Assembly (NCBI GenBank): GCA_021798235.1
Contig: JAJZMO010000336.1
Location: forward strand, 1-14,672
Length of the DNA: 14,672 nucleotides
Direction of reading: 5' to 3'
Source of the DNA: Acidobacteriota bacterium
GTDB taxonomy: Bacteria; Acidobacteriota; Terriglobia; Terriglobales; Acidobacteriaceae
Position numbers and translations under genes: made by a program. Under the pieces are notes generated by a model. That model saw only the letters and a program-made list of their open reading frames with translations, made no database searches and was not told the origin of the DNA. Below are positions 9,070-14,672 of the stretch, piece after piece; position 1 is the stretch's first letter; each line of letters opens with the position of its first letter.

Positions 9070-9648
9070 ATGAGCCCGTCTACGCATACACCCAGCCCGA
9101 ATTCCACGCTGCGGGAAAAGGCACGCCTGTTGTCCGCCTCGGAAATTGAGCGGACGCTGGTCCGCCTGGCCCATGAGATCGTCGAGAAAAATAATGGCAG
9201 CGCCAACCTGGGTCTGGTTGGCATCAAGCGCCGTGGCGCTCCGCTGGCCCAACGACTGGCCAAGCTCATCGAAATCATTGAGAAGCGCCCGATTGACGTT
9301 GGCACGCTCGACATTGAGTTCTACCGCGACGACCTTTCCACGCGCAGCGCACGGCCCATTGTGCATGCCGGTTCCATCGGCTTGGACGTCACGGGACGCA
9401 CCATCGTTCTGGTGGACGATGTGCTCTACACGGGCCGCACCGTGCGCGCAGCGCTCGATGCGCTCTTTGATCATGGGCGTCCGCAGCGCGTGCAGTTGCT
9501 GGTACTCGTCGATCGCGGGCACCGCGAACTCCCCATCGAAGCCACTTTTGTTGGCCGTACCGTACAAACCACGGACACAGAGATCATCGAAGTCCAACTG
9601 GAAGAAATTGACACCACGGAACAAGTGCTGCTGATCGAGCGCACTTAG
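9070..9648 (+). CDS. pyrR: PyrR bifunctional regulator / uracil phosphoribosyltransferase
   Basis: PyrR belongs to the type I phosphoribosyltransferases. It can make UMP from uracil and PRPP, and in many bacteria it binds pyr mRNA in response to UMP/UTP to lower pyrimidine synthesis. The 192-residue protein shows the PRPP-binding motif VLVDDVLYTGRT (113-124), the conserved LVGIKRRG (49-56), EFYRDDLSTR (83-92) and LVDRGHRELPIEA, all closely following Bacillus PyrR. It carries about 10 more N-terminal residues than the Bacillus protein. AGGA directly abuts the ATG, too close for normal Shine-Dalgarno pairing, while a -10-like TATCAT lies 9 nt upstream. It is the first gene of pyrR-pyrB-pyrC. 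No PyrR attenuator is visible ahead of it, so its regulatory role here is uncertain, though the enzyme family is not. Confidence 0.95.
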   Translation: MSPSTHTPSPNSTLREKARLLSASEIERTLVRLAHEIVEKNNGSANLGLVGIKRRGAPLAQRLAKLIEIIEKRPIDVGTLDIEFYRDDLSTRSARPIVHAGSIGLDVTGRTIVLVDDVLYTGRTVRAALDALFDHGRPQRVQLLVLVDRGHRELPIEATFVGRTVQTTDTEIIEVQLEEIDTTEQVLLIERT

Positions 9649-9692
9649 ACTTGAATCCACCGCGATCCTCTGCGGCCAGATTTTCTGCAAGC

Positions 9693-10799
9693 ATGAAGAA
9701 GAAATCGGCATCGCTCCGCACCGCTCCGCCGCGCACGCAGCGCGCACGCGGAGCTTCTGCCAAAACGGGGCGCTCCACAGCGCCAACCGTGCCGCTGCCA
9801 CTGCACAAGGCTCCCATTCATCCGGGATCGCTGCTCTCCATCTCGCAACTCACGGTCGAGGGTGTTGGCAAGATTCTGGCGCTGGCCAGCGATTTGGAAT
9901 CCGCAGCCGTACGCAAGCGCGAACTGCGCCTGCACAAACGCCGCGTCTCGCTGCTCTTTTACGAATCCAGCACCCGCACCCGCACCTCCTTCGAGCTGGC
10001 CGCAAAGTCGCTGGGCGCAGACACCGTGCTGGTCAGTGCGCTCTCGTCCAGCATCGAAAAAGGCGAATCGCTCAAAGACACCGGCCTTACGCTGCGCGCG
10101 CTGGGGGCCGAGTGTATCATTCTGCGGCACCCTTCCTCCGGCGCGCCCTATCTGCTGGCACAGGCCACCGGGCTACCGATCTTGAATGCGGGCGACGGCA
10201 TCCACGAGCATCCCTCGCAAGCGCTGCTCGACCTGCGCACGATTCTCTTTCGCTGCTTTGGCGCCAAGCAGGCACGCACCGTCACAGAAAAATCTTTGCG
10301 CGGCATGACCATTGCCATTGTCGGCGACATCTTTCACAGCCGCGTGGCGCGCTCCAACGCACTGCTGCTGCCCAAGCTTGGCGCGCGCGTACTCTTCTGC
10401 GGCCCGCAACCGCTTTTGCCGGAACACGCAGCCGACATCGGGCCGGGCGTTTCCCTGGAGCGCGACTTCGACCGCGCACTGCAGCAGGCCGATGTGGTGA
10501 TGATGCTGCGCGTGCAACAGGAACGGTTGGCTGGGCTGCAACTCGACCTTGAAGAATACAGGCGTCGCTATCAACTGGATGGCGCGCGGCTGGCCGCACA
10601 AGCGCCCCGCGCACTGGTACTGCACCCGGGGCCGATCATTCGCGGCATGGAGATCACCAGCGAGGTTGCCGATGGCGCGCAGTCCGCGATTGAAGAACAG
10701 GTACATCACGGCCTGGCCATTCGCATGGCGCTGGTGACGCGCGCGTTGGAGACTCCGGCCGCATCCAACTCTGGCGCAGGAAAGAAGACCCGGCGATGA
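9693..10799 (+). CDS. pyrB: Aspartate carbamoyltransferase catalytic subunit
   Basis: This enzyme joins carbamoyl phosphate and aspartate to N-carbamoyl-aspartate, the committed step of pyrimidine synthesis. Numbered from the ATG at 9693 (368 residues), family motifs are the carbamoyl-phosphate loop FYESSTRTRTSFE (89-101), SSSIEKGES (118-126) with Lys123, the RHPSSGAP stretch (145-152), HEHPSQALLDLRT (171-183), VGDIFHSRVARS (210-221) and LHPGPIIRGMEI (310-321), the last two much like the Bacillus enzyme. Typical chains are 300-320 residues. The surplus is a basic, Ser/Thr/Pro/Ala-rich N-terminal tail of about 43 residues and a short Lys/Arg-rich C-terminus. The start is uncertain: neither this ATG nor the in-frame TTG at 9651, which begins 2 nt after the pyrR stop, has a clear ribosome site. 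The stop overlaps the pyrC start as ATGA. No regulatory pyrI gene follows. Confidence 0.96.
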   Translation: MKKKSASLRTAPPRTQRARGASAKTGRSTAPTVPLPLHKAPIHPGSLLSISQLTVEGVGKILALASDLESAAVRKRELRLHKRRVSLLFYESSTRTRTSFELAAKSLGADTVLVSALSSSIEKGESLKDTGLTLRALGAECIILRHPSSGAPYLLAQATGLPILNAGDGIHEHPSQALLDLRTILFRCFGAKQARTVTEKSLRGMTIAIVGDIFHSRVARSNALLLPKLGARVLFCGPQPLLPEHAADIGPGVSLERDFDRALQQADVVMMLRVQQERLAGLQLDLEEYRRRYQLDGARLAAQAPRALVLHPGPIIRGMEITSEVADGAQSAIEEQVHHGLAIRMALVTRALETPAASNSGAGKKTRR

Positions 10800-12109
10800 G
10801 CAACCTTCTAATTCGTGGCGGGCATTTAGTCGACCCCGCATCCAACCTCGACACACGCCGCGATCTGTTGCTCAACGCGGGCCGCGTGGCTGCCGTCGAT
10901 GCACCCGGCAAACTCGACGCGCTGGCTGCGCGGGAGCAGGCGCAGATTCTCGACGCCAGGGGTCTCATCGTCGCCCCAGGCTTGGTGGACATTCACGTAC
11001 ACCTGCGCGAGCCGGGCCAAAGCCACAAAGAAACCATCGCCACAGGCACAGCGGCGGCGGCAGCGGGCGGCTTCACCAGTGTTTGCGCCATGCCCAACAC
11101 CACGCCGGTCAACGACTCCGCCGAGATCACACGCTGGATGCAATCCCCAGATCGCGGTGCAGTGGTGCGCGTCTTCCCCATTGCCGCCGCTACGCGCGGC
11201 AGCCTGGGGGAAGCAATCCCAGAGTACGGCGCGCTCAAAGCCTCGGGCGCTGTCGCCGTCAGTGATGATGGCAAGCCGATTCTGCACGACGCCATCATGC
11301 ACCAAGTGCTGGCCGCAGCGGCACGCGCAGGGCTGCCCGTGATTCAACATGCCGAAGACACGCGCCAGACGCAGGGAGCAACCATGAACGCCGGTGCCCT
11401 GGCTTTTCGGCTTGGCCTGCGCGGCATGCCTGCGGAGGCTGAAAGCAGCATCGTGGAACGCGACATTCAACTGCTGGCGGGCCTGCAAGACAGCCGCGCC
11501 CATCTGCACGTTGCCCACCTCTCGACGGCCAAGGCGCTGGAGGCGGTGCGCCGGGCCAAGCGCAATGGACTGCGCGTCACCTGCGAAGTCGCTCCGCATC
11601 ACTTCGCGTTGACCGAGGAGGCCGTCGGCCAATACGACAGCCACGCACGCATGAATCCGCCGCTGCGCGTGCAGGCAGACCGCGAAGCGCTCATTCAAGG
11701 CTTGCTCGACGGCTCCGTCGATGCCATCGCCACGGATCACGCGCCGCACTGCGTCCACGAGAAGGAGCAGGAGTTTGAGCGCACACCCAATGGCATTCTC
11801 GGCCTGGAAACAGCGCTCGGACTCACCCTGCAAGTGCTGCATCAAAAGCATGCTCTATCGCTCAGCCGCGTGATCGCGCTGTTGAGCACGCAGCCCGCGC
11901 AGTTGCTGCACCTCACCGGGCGTGGCTCGCTGGCCGTGGGTTCCTTCGCCGATGTGGTGCTCTTCGATGCCACGGCACTGTGGACGTACCACGCTGCTGC
12001 ATCCAAATCCAAATCGCGCAACACGCCCTTTGACGGATGGACGCTGCCCGGCAAAGTGCAGACAACACTCAGTGAAGGCCGCGTTGTCTATGCTGCTGCA
12101 CAGAAGTAG
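10796..12109 (+). CDS. pyrC: Dihydroorotase, type I
   Basis: This zinc enzyme of the amidohydrolase superfamily cyclises carbamoyl-aspartate to dihydroorotate, the step after PyrB. The 437-residue chain has the size of type I (Bacillus/Aquifex-like) dihydroorotases rather than the shorter E. coli type II. Metal and active-site motifs are present: DIHVHLREPG with His67 and His69, MPNTTP, SDDG with Asp157/Asp158 in place of the carboxylated Lys of type II, IQHAED with His185, HVAHLS with His238 and His241, and ATDHAPH with Asp314. NPPLR and the C-terminal barrel end (VGSFADVVLFD) complete the fold. The ATG overlaps the pyrB stop as ATGA, so translation is probably coupled. All listed metal ligands are intact, so it should be an active enzyme and not the inactive homologue that partners some PyrB chains. 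Confidence 0.97.
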   Translation: MSNLLIRGGHLVDPASNLDTRRDLLLNAGRVAAVDAPGKLDALAAREQAQILDARGLIVAPGLVDIHVHLREPGQSHKETIATGTAAAAAGGFTSVCAMPNTTPVNDSAEITRWMQSPDRGAVVRVFPIAAATRGSLGEAIPEYGALKASGAVAVSDDGKPILHDAIMHQVLAAAARAGLPVIQHAEDTRQTQGATMNAGALAFRLGLRGMPAEAESSIVERDIQLLAGLQDSRAHLHVAHLSTAKALEAVRRAKRNGLRVTCEVAPHHFALTEEAVGQYDSHARMNPPLRVQADREALIQGLLDGSVDAIATDHAPHCVHEKEQEFERTPNGILGLETALGLTLQVLHQKHALSLSRVIALLSTQPAQLLHLTGRGSLAVGSFADVVLFDATALWTYHAAASKSKSRNTPFDGWTLPGKVQTTLSEGRVVYAAAQK

Positions 12110-12150
12110 GTTGCTGCCTGGGGCGCGCAAACAGTCGGGAAGCGCCGTTT

Positions 12151-12156
12151 TATAAT
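12151..12156 (+). promoter_or_regulatory. Putative -10 box of the DUF2461 gene
   Basis: A perfect TATAAT ends 7 nt before the ATG at 12164. Transcription starting about 7 nt after it would begin at or beside the start codon. The -35 position holds no good match (CAAACA at a 17-bp spacing). No Shine-Dalgarno site lies before the ATG. Confidence 0.5.
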
Positions 12157-12163
12157 CGTCCCC

Positions 12164-12889
12164 ATGCCCGCTACGGACACCGCGCCCCACTTCACACCAG
12201 AGTCGCTCACCTTTCTGCGACAATTGGCGCGGAACAATCGCCGCGAATGGTTCACGCCGCGCAAGGCAGACTTTGAACGTCTGCTCAAAGATCCCCTGTA
12301 CGCCGTGATTGAATCCATCAATGCGGCGATGCGCAGCTTCGCCCCACACCACATACAGTCGCCGCAAAAGTGCATGATGCGCATCTATCGGGATACGCGC
12401 TTCTCCGCCGACAAAACTCCCTACAAAAAACACATCGCCGCGTGGTGGGCGCACGCGGGCCTGCAGAAAACCTCCGGCGGCGGCTACTACATTCATCTTT
12501 CGCCCACGGAACTGGTCATCGCCGCAGGAGTCTACATGCCTGAGCGCGAACAATTGCTGGCCATTCGCACGCATCTGCTGACCCACCATGCGGAGCTGCG
12601 CCGCCGCCTGCAAAGTCGCACGTTGCGCGCGCTGATGAATGAATTCGATGGCCTGCGGCTGACGCGCGCACCCAAAGGCTTTCCCGCCGACCATCCTGCA
12701 ATGGATTTGCTGCTCTGTCGGCAATGGGGCGTCGCGGCCACGCTGCCTGCAACCGTTGCGCTGAAGCCTACGCTGGTGCGCGAGATTGTCCGCCGCTTGC
12801 GCGCCGCCGCTCCCGTGGTCGATTTGCTGAATCAGCCGCTCATCGAAGGCTTGGCCGCACGCAAGCGCACGATGTTTTCGGTGCTGTAG
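12164..12889 (+). CDS. DUF2461 (TIGR02453) family protein
   Basis: This 241-residue soluble protein belongs to the widespread DUF2461/TIGR02453 family, which has no established biochemical role that I know. Family hallmarks are an N-terminal FLRQLARNNRREWF segment (17-30, the NN-x-R-x-W-F motif), RIYRDTRFSADKTPYKKH (73-90) and a GGGYYIHLSP stretch typical of the central sheet. The C-terminal half is helical and basic, with PKGFPADHPAMDLL matching the family's pattern before the last helices. The length is normal. It lies 54 bp after pyrC, but its own TATAAT box suggests separate transcription. I see no signal peptide or membrane segment. Family membership is firm; no function is proposed. Confidence 0.88.
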   Translation: MPATDTAPHFTPESLTFLRQLARNNRREWFTPRKADFERLLKDPLYAVIESINAAMRSFAPHHIQSPQKCMMRIYRDTRFSADKTPYKKHIAAWWAHAGLQKTSGGGYYIHLSPTELVIAAGVYMPEREQLLAIRTHLLTHHAELRRRLQSRTLRALMNEFDGLRLTRAPKGFPADHPAMDLLLCRQWGVAATLPATVALKPTLVREIVRRLRAAAPVVDLLNQPLIEGLAARKRTMFSVL

Positions 12890-12897
12890 CTGGCCGC

Positions 12898-12962
12898 AAA
12901 ACCCGGTAAATCCCGGCAAAAATTGGCAAAAATTGACAAAACCCAAAGAAATCTTCAAAAAA
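12898..12962 (+). repeat. Phased A-tract array / imperfect decamer repeat
   Basis: A-runs of 3 to 5 bases start at 12898, 12908, 12918, 12928 and 12938, exactly 10 bp apart. Further runs begin at 12945, 12949 and 12957. The units resemble each other (CCCGGCAAAA, ATTGGCAAAA, ATTGACAAAA). A-tracts in phase with the helical turn are known to bend DNA, so this segment should be intrinsically curved. Its place upstream of the gene for a DNA-bending protein suggests a promoter-upstream or autoregulatory element. Confidence 0.7.
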
Positions 12963-13095
12963 GCTGTGGAAATGGCTGTTTTCCGGTTGACAAAGCCGCG
13001 CAAAAGCCGCAAGGTAAACGGCGTGGGGTTTCGCAGACCCGCATGGATGCTGGCGATTCAGTTCGCACGATGCCGCCATGCACACGCGGGTTTCT

Positions 13096-13121
13096 TTCAG
13101 AAATGGGAGGGCTTTTCTGAA
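13096..13121 (+). repeat. 8-bp perfect inverted repeat in the HU leader
   Basis: TTCAGAAA (13096-13103) and TTTCTGAA (13114-13121) are perfect reverse complements around a 10-base spacer containing GGGAGGG. No T tract follows, so it is not a terminator. It could be an operator or an mRNA hairpin, about 70 nt before the HU start. Confidence 0.5.
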
Positions 13122-13176
13122 TGCGACCCTTCGAAATTTGCACCTGTGCGGACCGCAAGGACGCATCGAACATACT

Positions 13177-13182
13177 AGGAGG
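13177..13182 (+). promoter_or_regulatory. Shine-Dalgarno site of the HU gene
   Basis: AGGAGG is a full match to the ribosome-binding consensus, 9 nt before the ATG at 13192. It fixes that start over a longer open frame reaching back to 13078. It also contrasts with the missing sites at several other genes in the window. Confidence 0.9.
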
Positions 13183-13191
13183 AAACACAAC

Positions 13192-13488
13192 ATGGCAGCA
13201 GGTATGACCAAAACGCAACTCGTCCGCCACATGGCCGAGAAGCTCGAACTCACCAACAAACAGGTCGCAGCATTTTTGGAGACTTTGGCGGAGACCGCCA
13301 TCAAGGAAACCAAGAAAAATGGCGTATTCGTTGTTCCCGGACTGGGCCGTTTGGTCAAGGCCGAGCGCAAGGCACGCATGGGCCGCAACCCGCAGACCGG
13401 AGAGGCCATCAAGATCAAGGCCAAGACCGTCGTCAAGTTCCGCGTGGCCAAGAGCGCCAAAGATTCGATTGCTCCCCCCAAGAAGTAG
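13192..13488 (+). CDS. hup: HU/IHF-family DNA-binding protein
   Basis: HU proteins are small dimeric nucleoid proteins that bend DNA. The 98-residue chain begins MAAGMTKTQLVRHMAEKLEL, the usual N-terminal helix pair, and continues with the conserved GLGRLVKAERKARMGRNPQTGE region; the family's GRNP motif carries the proline that wedges between base pairs. The basic KIKAKTVVKFRVAKSAKD end is the normal final strand and helix, followed by a short Pro/Lys tail. Unlike canonical HU, which reads LxxVGxF around the loop start, it has VFVVPGLGRL, a variant seen in diverged HU-like proteins. A strong AGGAGG site sets the start and suggests high expression. It is a single-gene unit ending in a strong terminator and preceded by curved DNA. 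HU against IHF subunit cannot be settled from sequence alone. Confidence 0.93.
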   Translation: MAAGMTKTQLVRHMAEKLELTNKQVAAFLETLAETAIKETKKNGVFVVPGLGRLVKAERKARMGRNPQTGEAIKIKAKTVVKFRVAKSAKDSIAPPKK

Positions 13489-13532
13489 TACATCTCCAGC
13501 GCATGCGCGCCCTCCGGCTCTCATGCGACCCA

Positions 13533-13587
13533 CACCCAAACAGCGCAGGGAACGGTTCGGCACCGCTCCTGCGCTGTTGGTGTTTTT
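13533..13587 (+). terminator. Rho-independent terminator after the HU gene
   Basis: AACAGCGCAGG (13539-13549) pairs perfectly with CCTGCGCTGTT (13568-13578). Outer CACC/GGTG pairing extends the stem past a two-base bulge, and an inner CGGT/ACCG hairpin fills the loop. Five T residues (13583-13587) follow. On the opposite strand no T tract follows, so it acts for the HU gene only. Confidence 0.92.
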
Positions 13588-13630
13588 GAGGAATTTTTTG
13601 AATCTGCATCGAAGCAGCAGCGCCGCCAGA

Positions 13631-14356
13631 CTACGTCGGATTCTGCCTGGGCAACAGCGCCCGCACCACCAGCGACAGACCAAACGATACCAACACGCCC
13701 TGCAACAGCAGCATGGTGTTATAGCGCCATGCCAGCGCGGCATAGGTGATCGCCATGCCCCAAACATAGGTTTCTGCGCTTATGGCTTGTCCCCAATGCG
13801 CCTGCGCCCCGCCTGCGGCGATCGGAGTGCGCAGCCGGGGTAGCCAGCGCGGTGCCAACTTTTGATAAGCGCGGTAGGCATCGCCTTGGGTCTGCACTAG
13901 GTGAGCCTCCTCTGCGCGGACGAGCAATCCATAGCGCACGGCCATGACGACCAACACAAAGGCCGCTCCACCCGGCGGCATCAAAATCACCAGCGCCAGC
14001 GTGTTCAGCAGACTGCCCAGATATAAAGGATTACGCACATACCGATACGGCCCATCGGCCACAATGCACTCACCGTGCAGTGCACCGTCCAACATCACGC
14101 TGCCGCCCAGGTACGCCGTGCCCCAGGTGCGCAGGGCCGCCGCCAACACCGCCAGCAAAATCGCCAGCGTGGTGACCGCCTGACTGGCTTGCTCCATGGG
14201 AAGCAGGCGCGTCTGCGCCAGCCAGCCCGAGAGCATCAGCCATGTGGACGCGGGATGGCGTCCGCCCAAGCGCTCCAGCGGTTCCCAAAAGCCCAGCACC
14301 ACGGTGAGCACAGCCCACAGGACGCGATGGCGAAAAATAGACTGCGCAAATTTCAT
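13631..14356 (-). CDS. Isoprenylcysteine / phospholipid methyltransferase-family membrane protein
   Basis: This 241-residue protein has the signature of the ICMT/PEMT superfamily of membrane methyltransferases, which use S-adenosylmethionine on lipid or prenylated substrates: GPYRYVRNPLYLGS at 102-115 followed by a hydrophobic segment, then the paired acidic residues Glu149-Glu150 and a G-x-x-Y-x-x-Y stretch (158-164). Hydrophobic segments lie at about 12-24, 60-75, 113-128 and 130-146, with two more near the C-terminus at about 195-232. Bacterial members often have unknown substrates, and nothing next to it names one. The start at 14356 is chosen because GGAGG lies 5 nt before it; an upstream ATG at 14374 lacks this. 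A TACAAT -10 box is also well placed for this start. The superfamily is safe; the substrate is not known. Confidence 0.85.
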   Translation of the reverse strand: MKFAQSIFRHRVLWAVLTVVLGFWEPLERLGGRHPASTWLMLSGWLAQTRLLPMEQASQAVTTLAILLAVLAAALRTWGTAYLGGSVMLDGALHGECIVADGPYRYVRNPLYLGSLLNTLALVILMPPGGAAFVLVVMAVRYGLLVRAEEAHLVQTQGDAYRAYQKLAPRWLPRLRTPIAAGGAQAHWGQAISAETYVWGMAITYAALAWRYNTMLLLQGVLVSFGLSLVVRALLPRQNPT

Positions 14357-14380
14357 GAATGCCTCCGGAGCCATGGATGG

Positions 14381-14386
14381 ATTGTA
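14381..14386 (-). promoter_or_regulatory. Putative -10 box of the methyltransferase gene
   Basis: On the minus strand TACAAT, one base from consensus, lies 24 nt before the ATG at 14356. Transcription would start near 14374, giving a short leader that contains the GGAGG ribosome site (14362-14366). No good -35 is visible. Confidence 0.45.
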
Positions 14387-14429
14387 GTGGTTAAAGAGGC
14401 CATTGCCCTAGGGGTTCCGCGAAGGTTCT

Positions 14430-14672
14430 TCAGCCCGCGTGCCAATAGCCGTCGCGCTCGTGTACTTCGATGGAGACGCCGAAGACCCGCTCCAGATAGG
14501 CGCGCGTCAGCATCTCTGGCTTCGGCCCATCGGCAAAGATGCGCCCTTGCTGCATGAGAATCACGCGCTGCATCTCTGGCAGAATGTCGCCGAGATGATG
14601 CGTGACCATCACGATGCCCACGCCCGCGCGCGCCAGCAGGCGCAGCCGTTCGCAAAGCTCGCGCTGTGCAGC
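14430..14672 (-). CDS. ABC transporter ATP-binding protein, C-terminal end only
   Basis: The open frame enters from the right edge and ends at 14430, giving 80 residues. The start and the Walker A, signature and Walker B motifs lie outside the window. What remains is the last part of an ABC ATPase: a helix ERLRLLARAG, the strand IVMVTHHLGDILPE with the H-loop histidine, and QRVILMQQGRIFADGPKPEML, the usual strand and turn after it. THHxxxI(L)PE is common in importer ATPases of the iron/cobalamin or molybdate type, but the fragment is too short to name a substrate. It lies upstream of the methyltransferase gene on the same strand, 73 bp apart, with a likely promoter between them. Confidence 0.85.
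   Translation of the reverse strand, partial: AAQRELCERLRLLARAGVGIVMVTHHLGDILPEMQRVILMQQGRIFADGPKPEMLTRAYLERVFGVSIEVHERDGYWHAG

Larger units (their letters stand above)
12890..13191. other. Gene-free region and leader before the HU gene
   Basis: This 302-bp stretch has no convincing gene. Its left part carries A-tracts spaced at 10 bp and two TTGACA hexamers (12933-12938 and 12987-12992), neither followed at 16-18 bp by a good -10 box. The right part has an 8-bp inverted repeat (13096-13121) and then the HU ribosome site. It probably holds the HU promoter and a long 5' leader, but I cannot place the transcription start. Confidence 0.55.

Noticed and set aside
8191..9801. A 536-codon minus-strand open frame across the zinc-ribbon and pyrR genes
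   Set aside because: It runs through a terminator and over two plus-strand genes with clear motifs. Its sequence is low in hydrophobic pattern and matches nothing known.
12122..12150. GGCGC...GCGCC hairpin followed by GTTTT after pyrC as a terminator
   Set aside because: The stem is only 5 bp with a loop of about 15 bases, and the T run is part of the TATAAT promoter box of the next gene.
12933..12992. TTGACA hexamers as a full HU promoter
   Set aside because: Neither hexamer is followed by a -10 box at 16-18 bp, so I did not call a promoter.
12923..13178. Small open frames of 65 and 81 codons in the region before the HU gene
   Set aside because: Both start with TTG and have no ribosome site. 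Their sequence overlaps the A-tract array and the inverted repeat, and they show no recognisable family.

Overview
The window is a stretch of bacterial chromosome carrying mostly housekeeping genes. It is G+C-rich by eye, with one clearly more A+T-rich gene. The gene set (TypA, phosphoenolpyruvate carboxylase, a PyrR-PyrB-type I PyrC cluster, a DUF2461 protein, an HU-like protein) and protein style suggest an acidobacterium of the Terriglobia kind. That placement is an inference from general likeness; no rRNA or other marker is present to prove it. I see no mobile element, CRISPR array, tRNA, rRNA or integrase.

Layout. (1) 1-1442, minus: typA/bipA, cut at its 3' end by the window edge. (2) 1613-3121, minus: an orphan polytopic membrane protein resembling a Wzy polysaccharide polymerase, A+T-rich compared with its neighbours. 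(3) A 75-bp divergent promoter region. (4) 3197-5176, plus: an ABC-F translation-type ATPase. (5) 5303-8107, plus: ppc, followed by a strong rho-independent terminator (8176-8216). (6) 8278-8964, plus: a small zinc-ribbon membrane protein of unknown role. (7) 9070-12109, plus: a tight pyrimidine operon pyrR-pyrB-pyrC, with a pyrB/pyrC ATGA overlap. (8) 12164-12889, plus: a DUF2461 protein with its own TATAAT box. (9) A 302-bp gene-free stretch with exactly phased A-tracts and an inverted repeat, leading to an HU-like DNA-bending protein (13192-13488) and a second strong terminator. (10) 13631-14356, minus: an isoprenylcysteine/phospholipid-type membrane methyltransferase. (11) 14430-14672, minus: the C-terminal end of an ABC transporter ATPase.

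How the genes relate. PEP carboxylase makes oxaloacetate, the precursor of aspartate. Aspartate is the substrate of PyrB, and PyrC acts on the PyrB product. PyrR would sense UMP/UTP. TypA and the ABC-F protein both act on ribosomes. These are loose functional links; only the pyr genes form a clear operon.

No obviously new multi-gene system is visible. The points most worth checking are the decamer-phased A-tract array and leader structure before the HU gene, the repeated -10-box-next-to-ATG arrangement that suggests leaderless mRNAs (including for pyrR, which therefore seems to lack an attenuator), the Ser in place of the near-universal C-terminal Asn of PEP carboxylase, and the basic N-terminal extension of PyrB.
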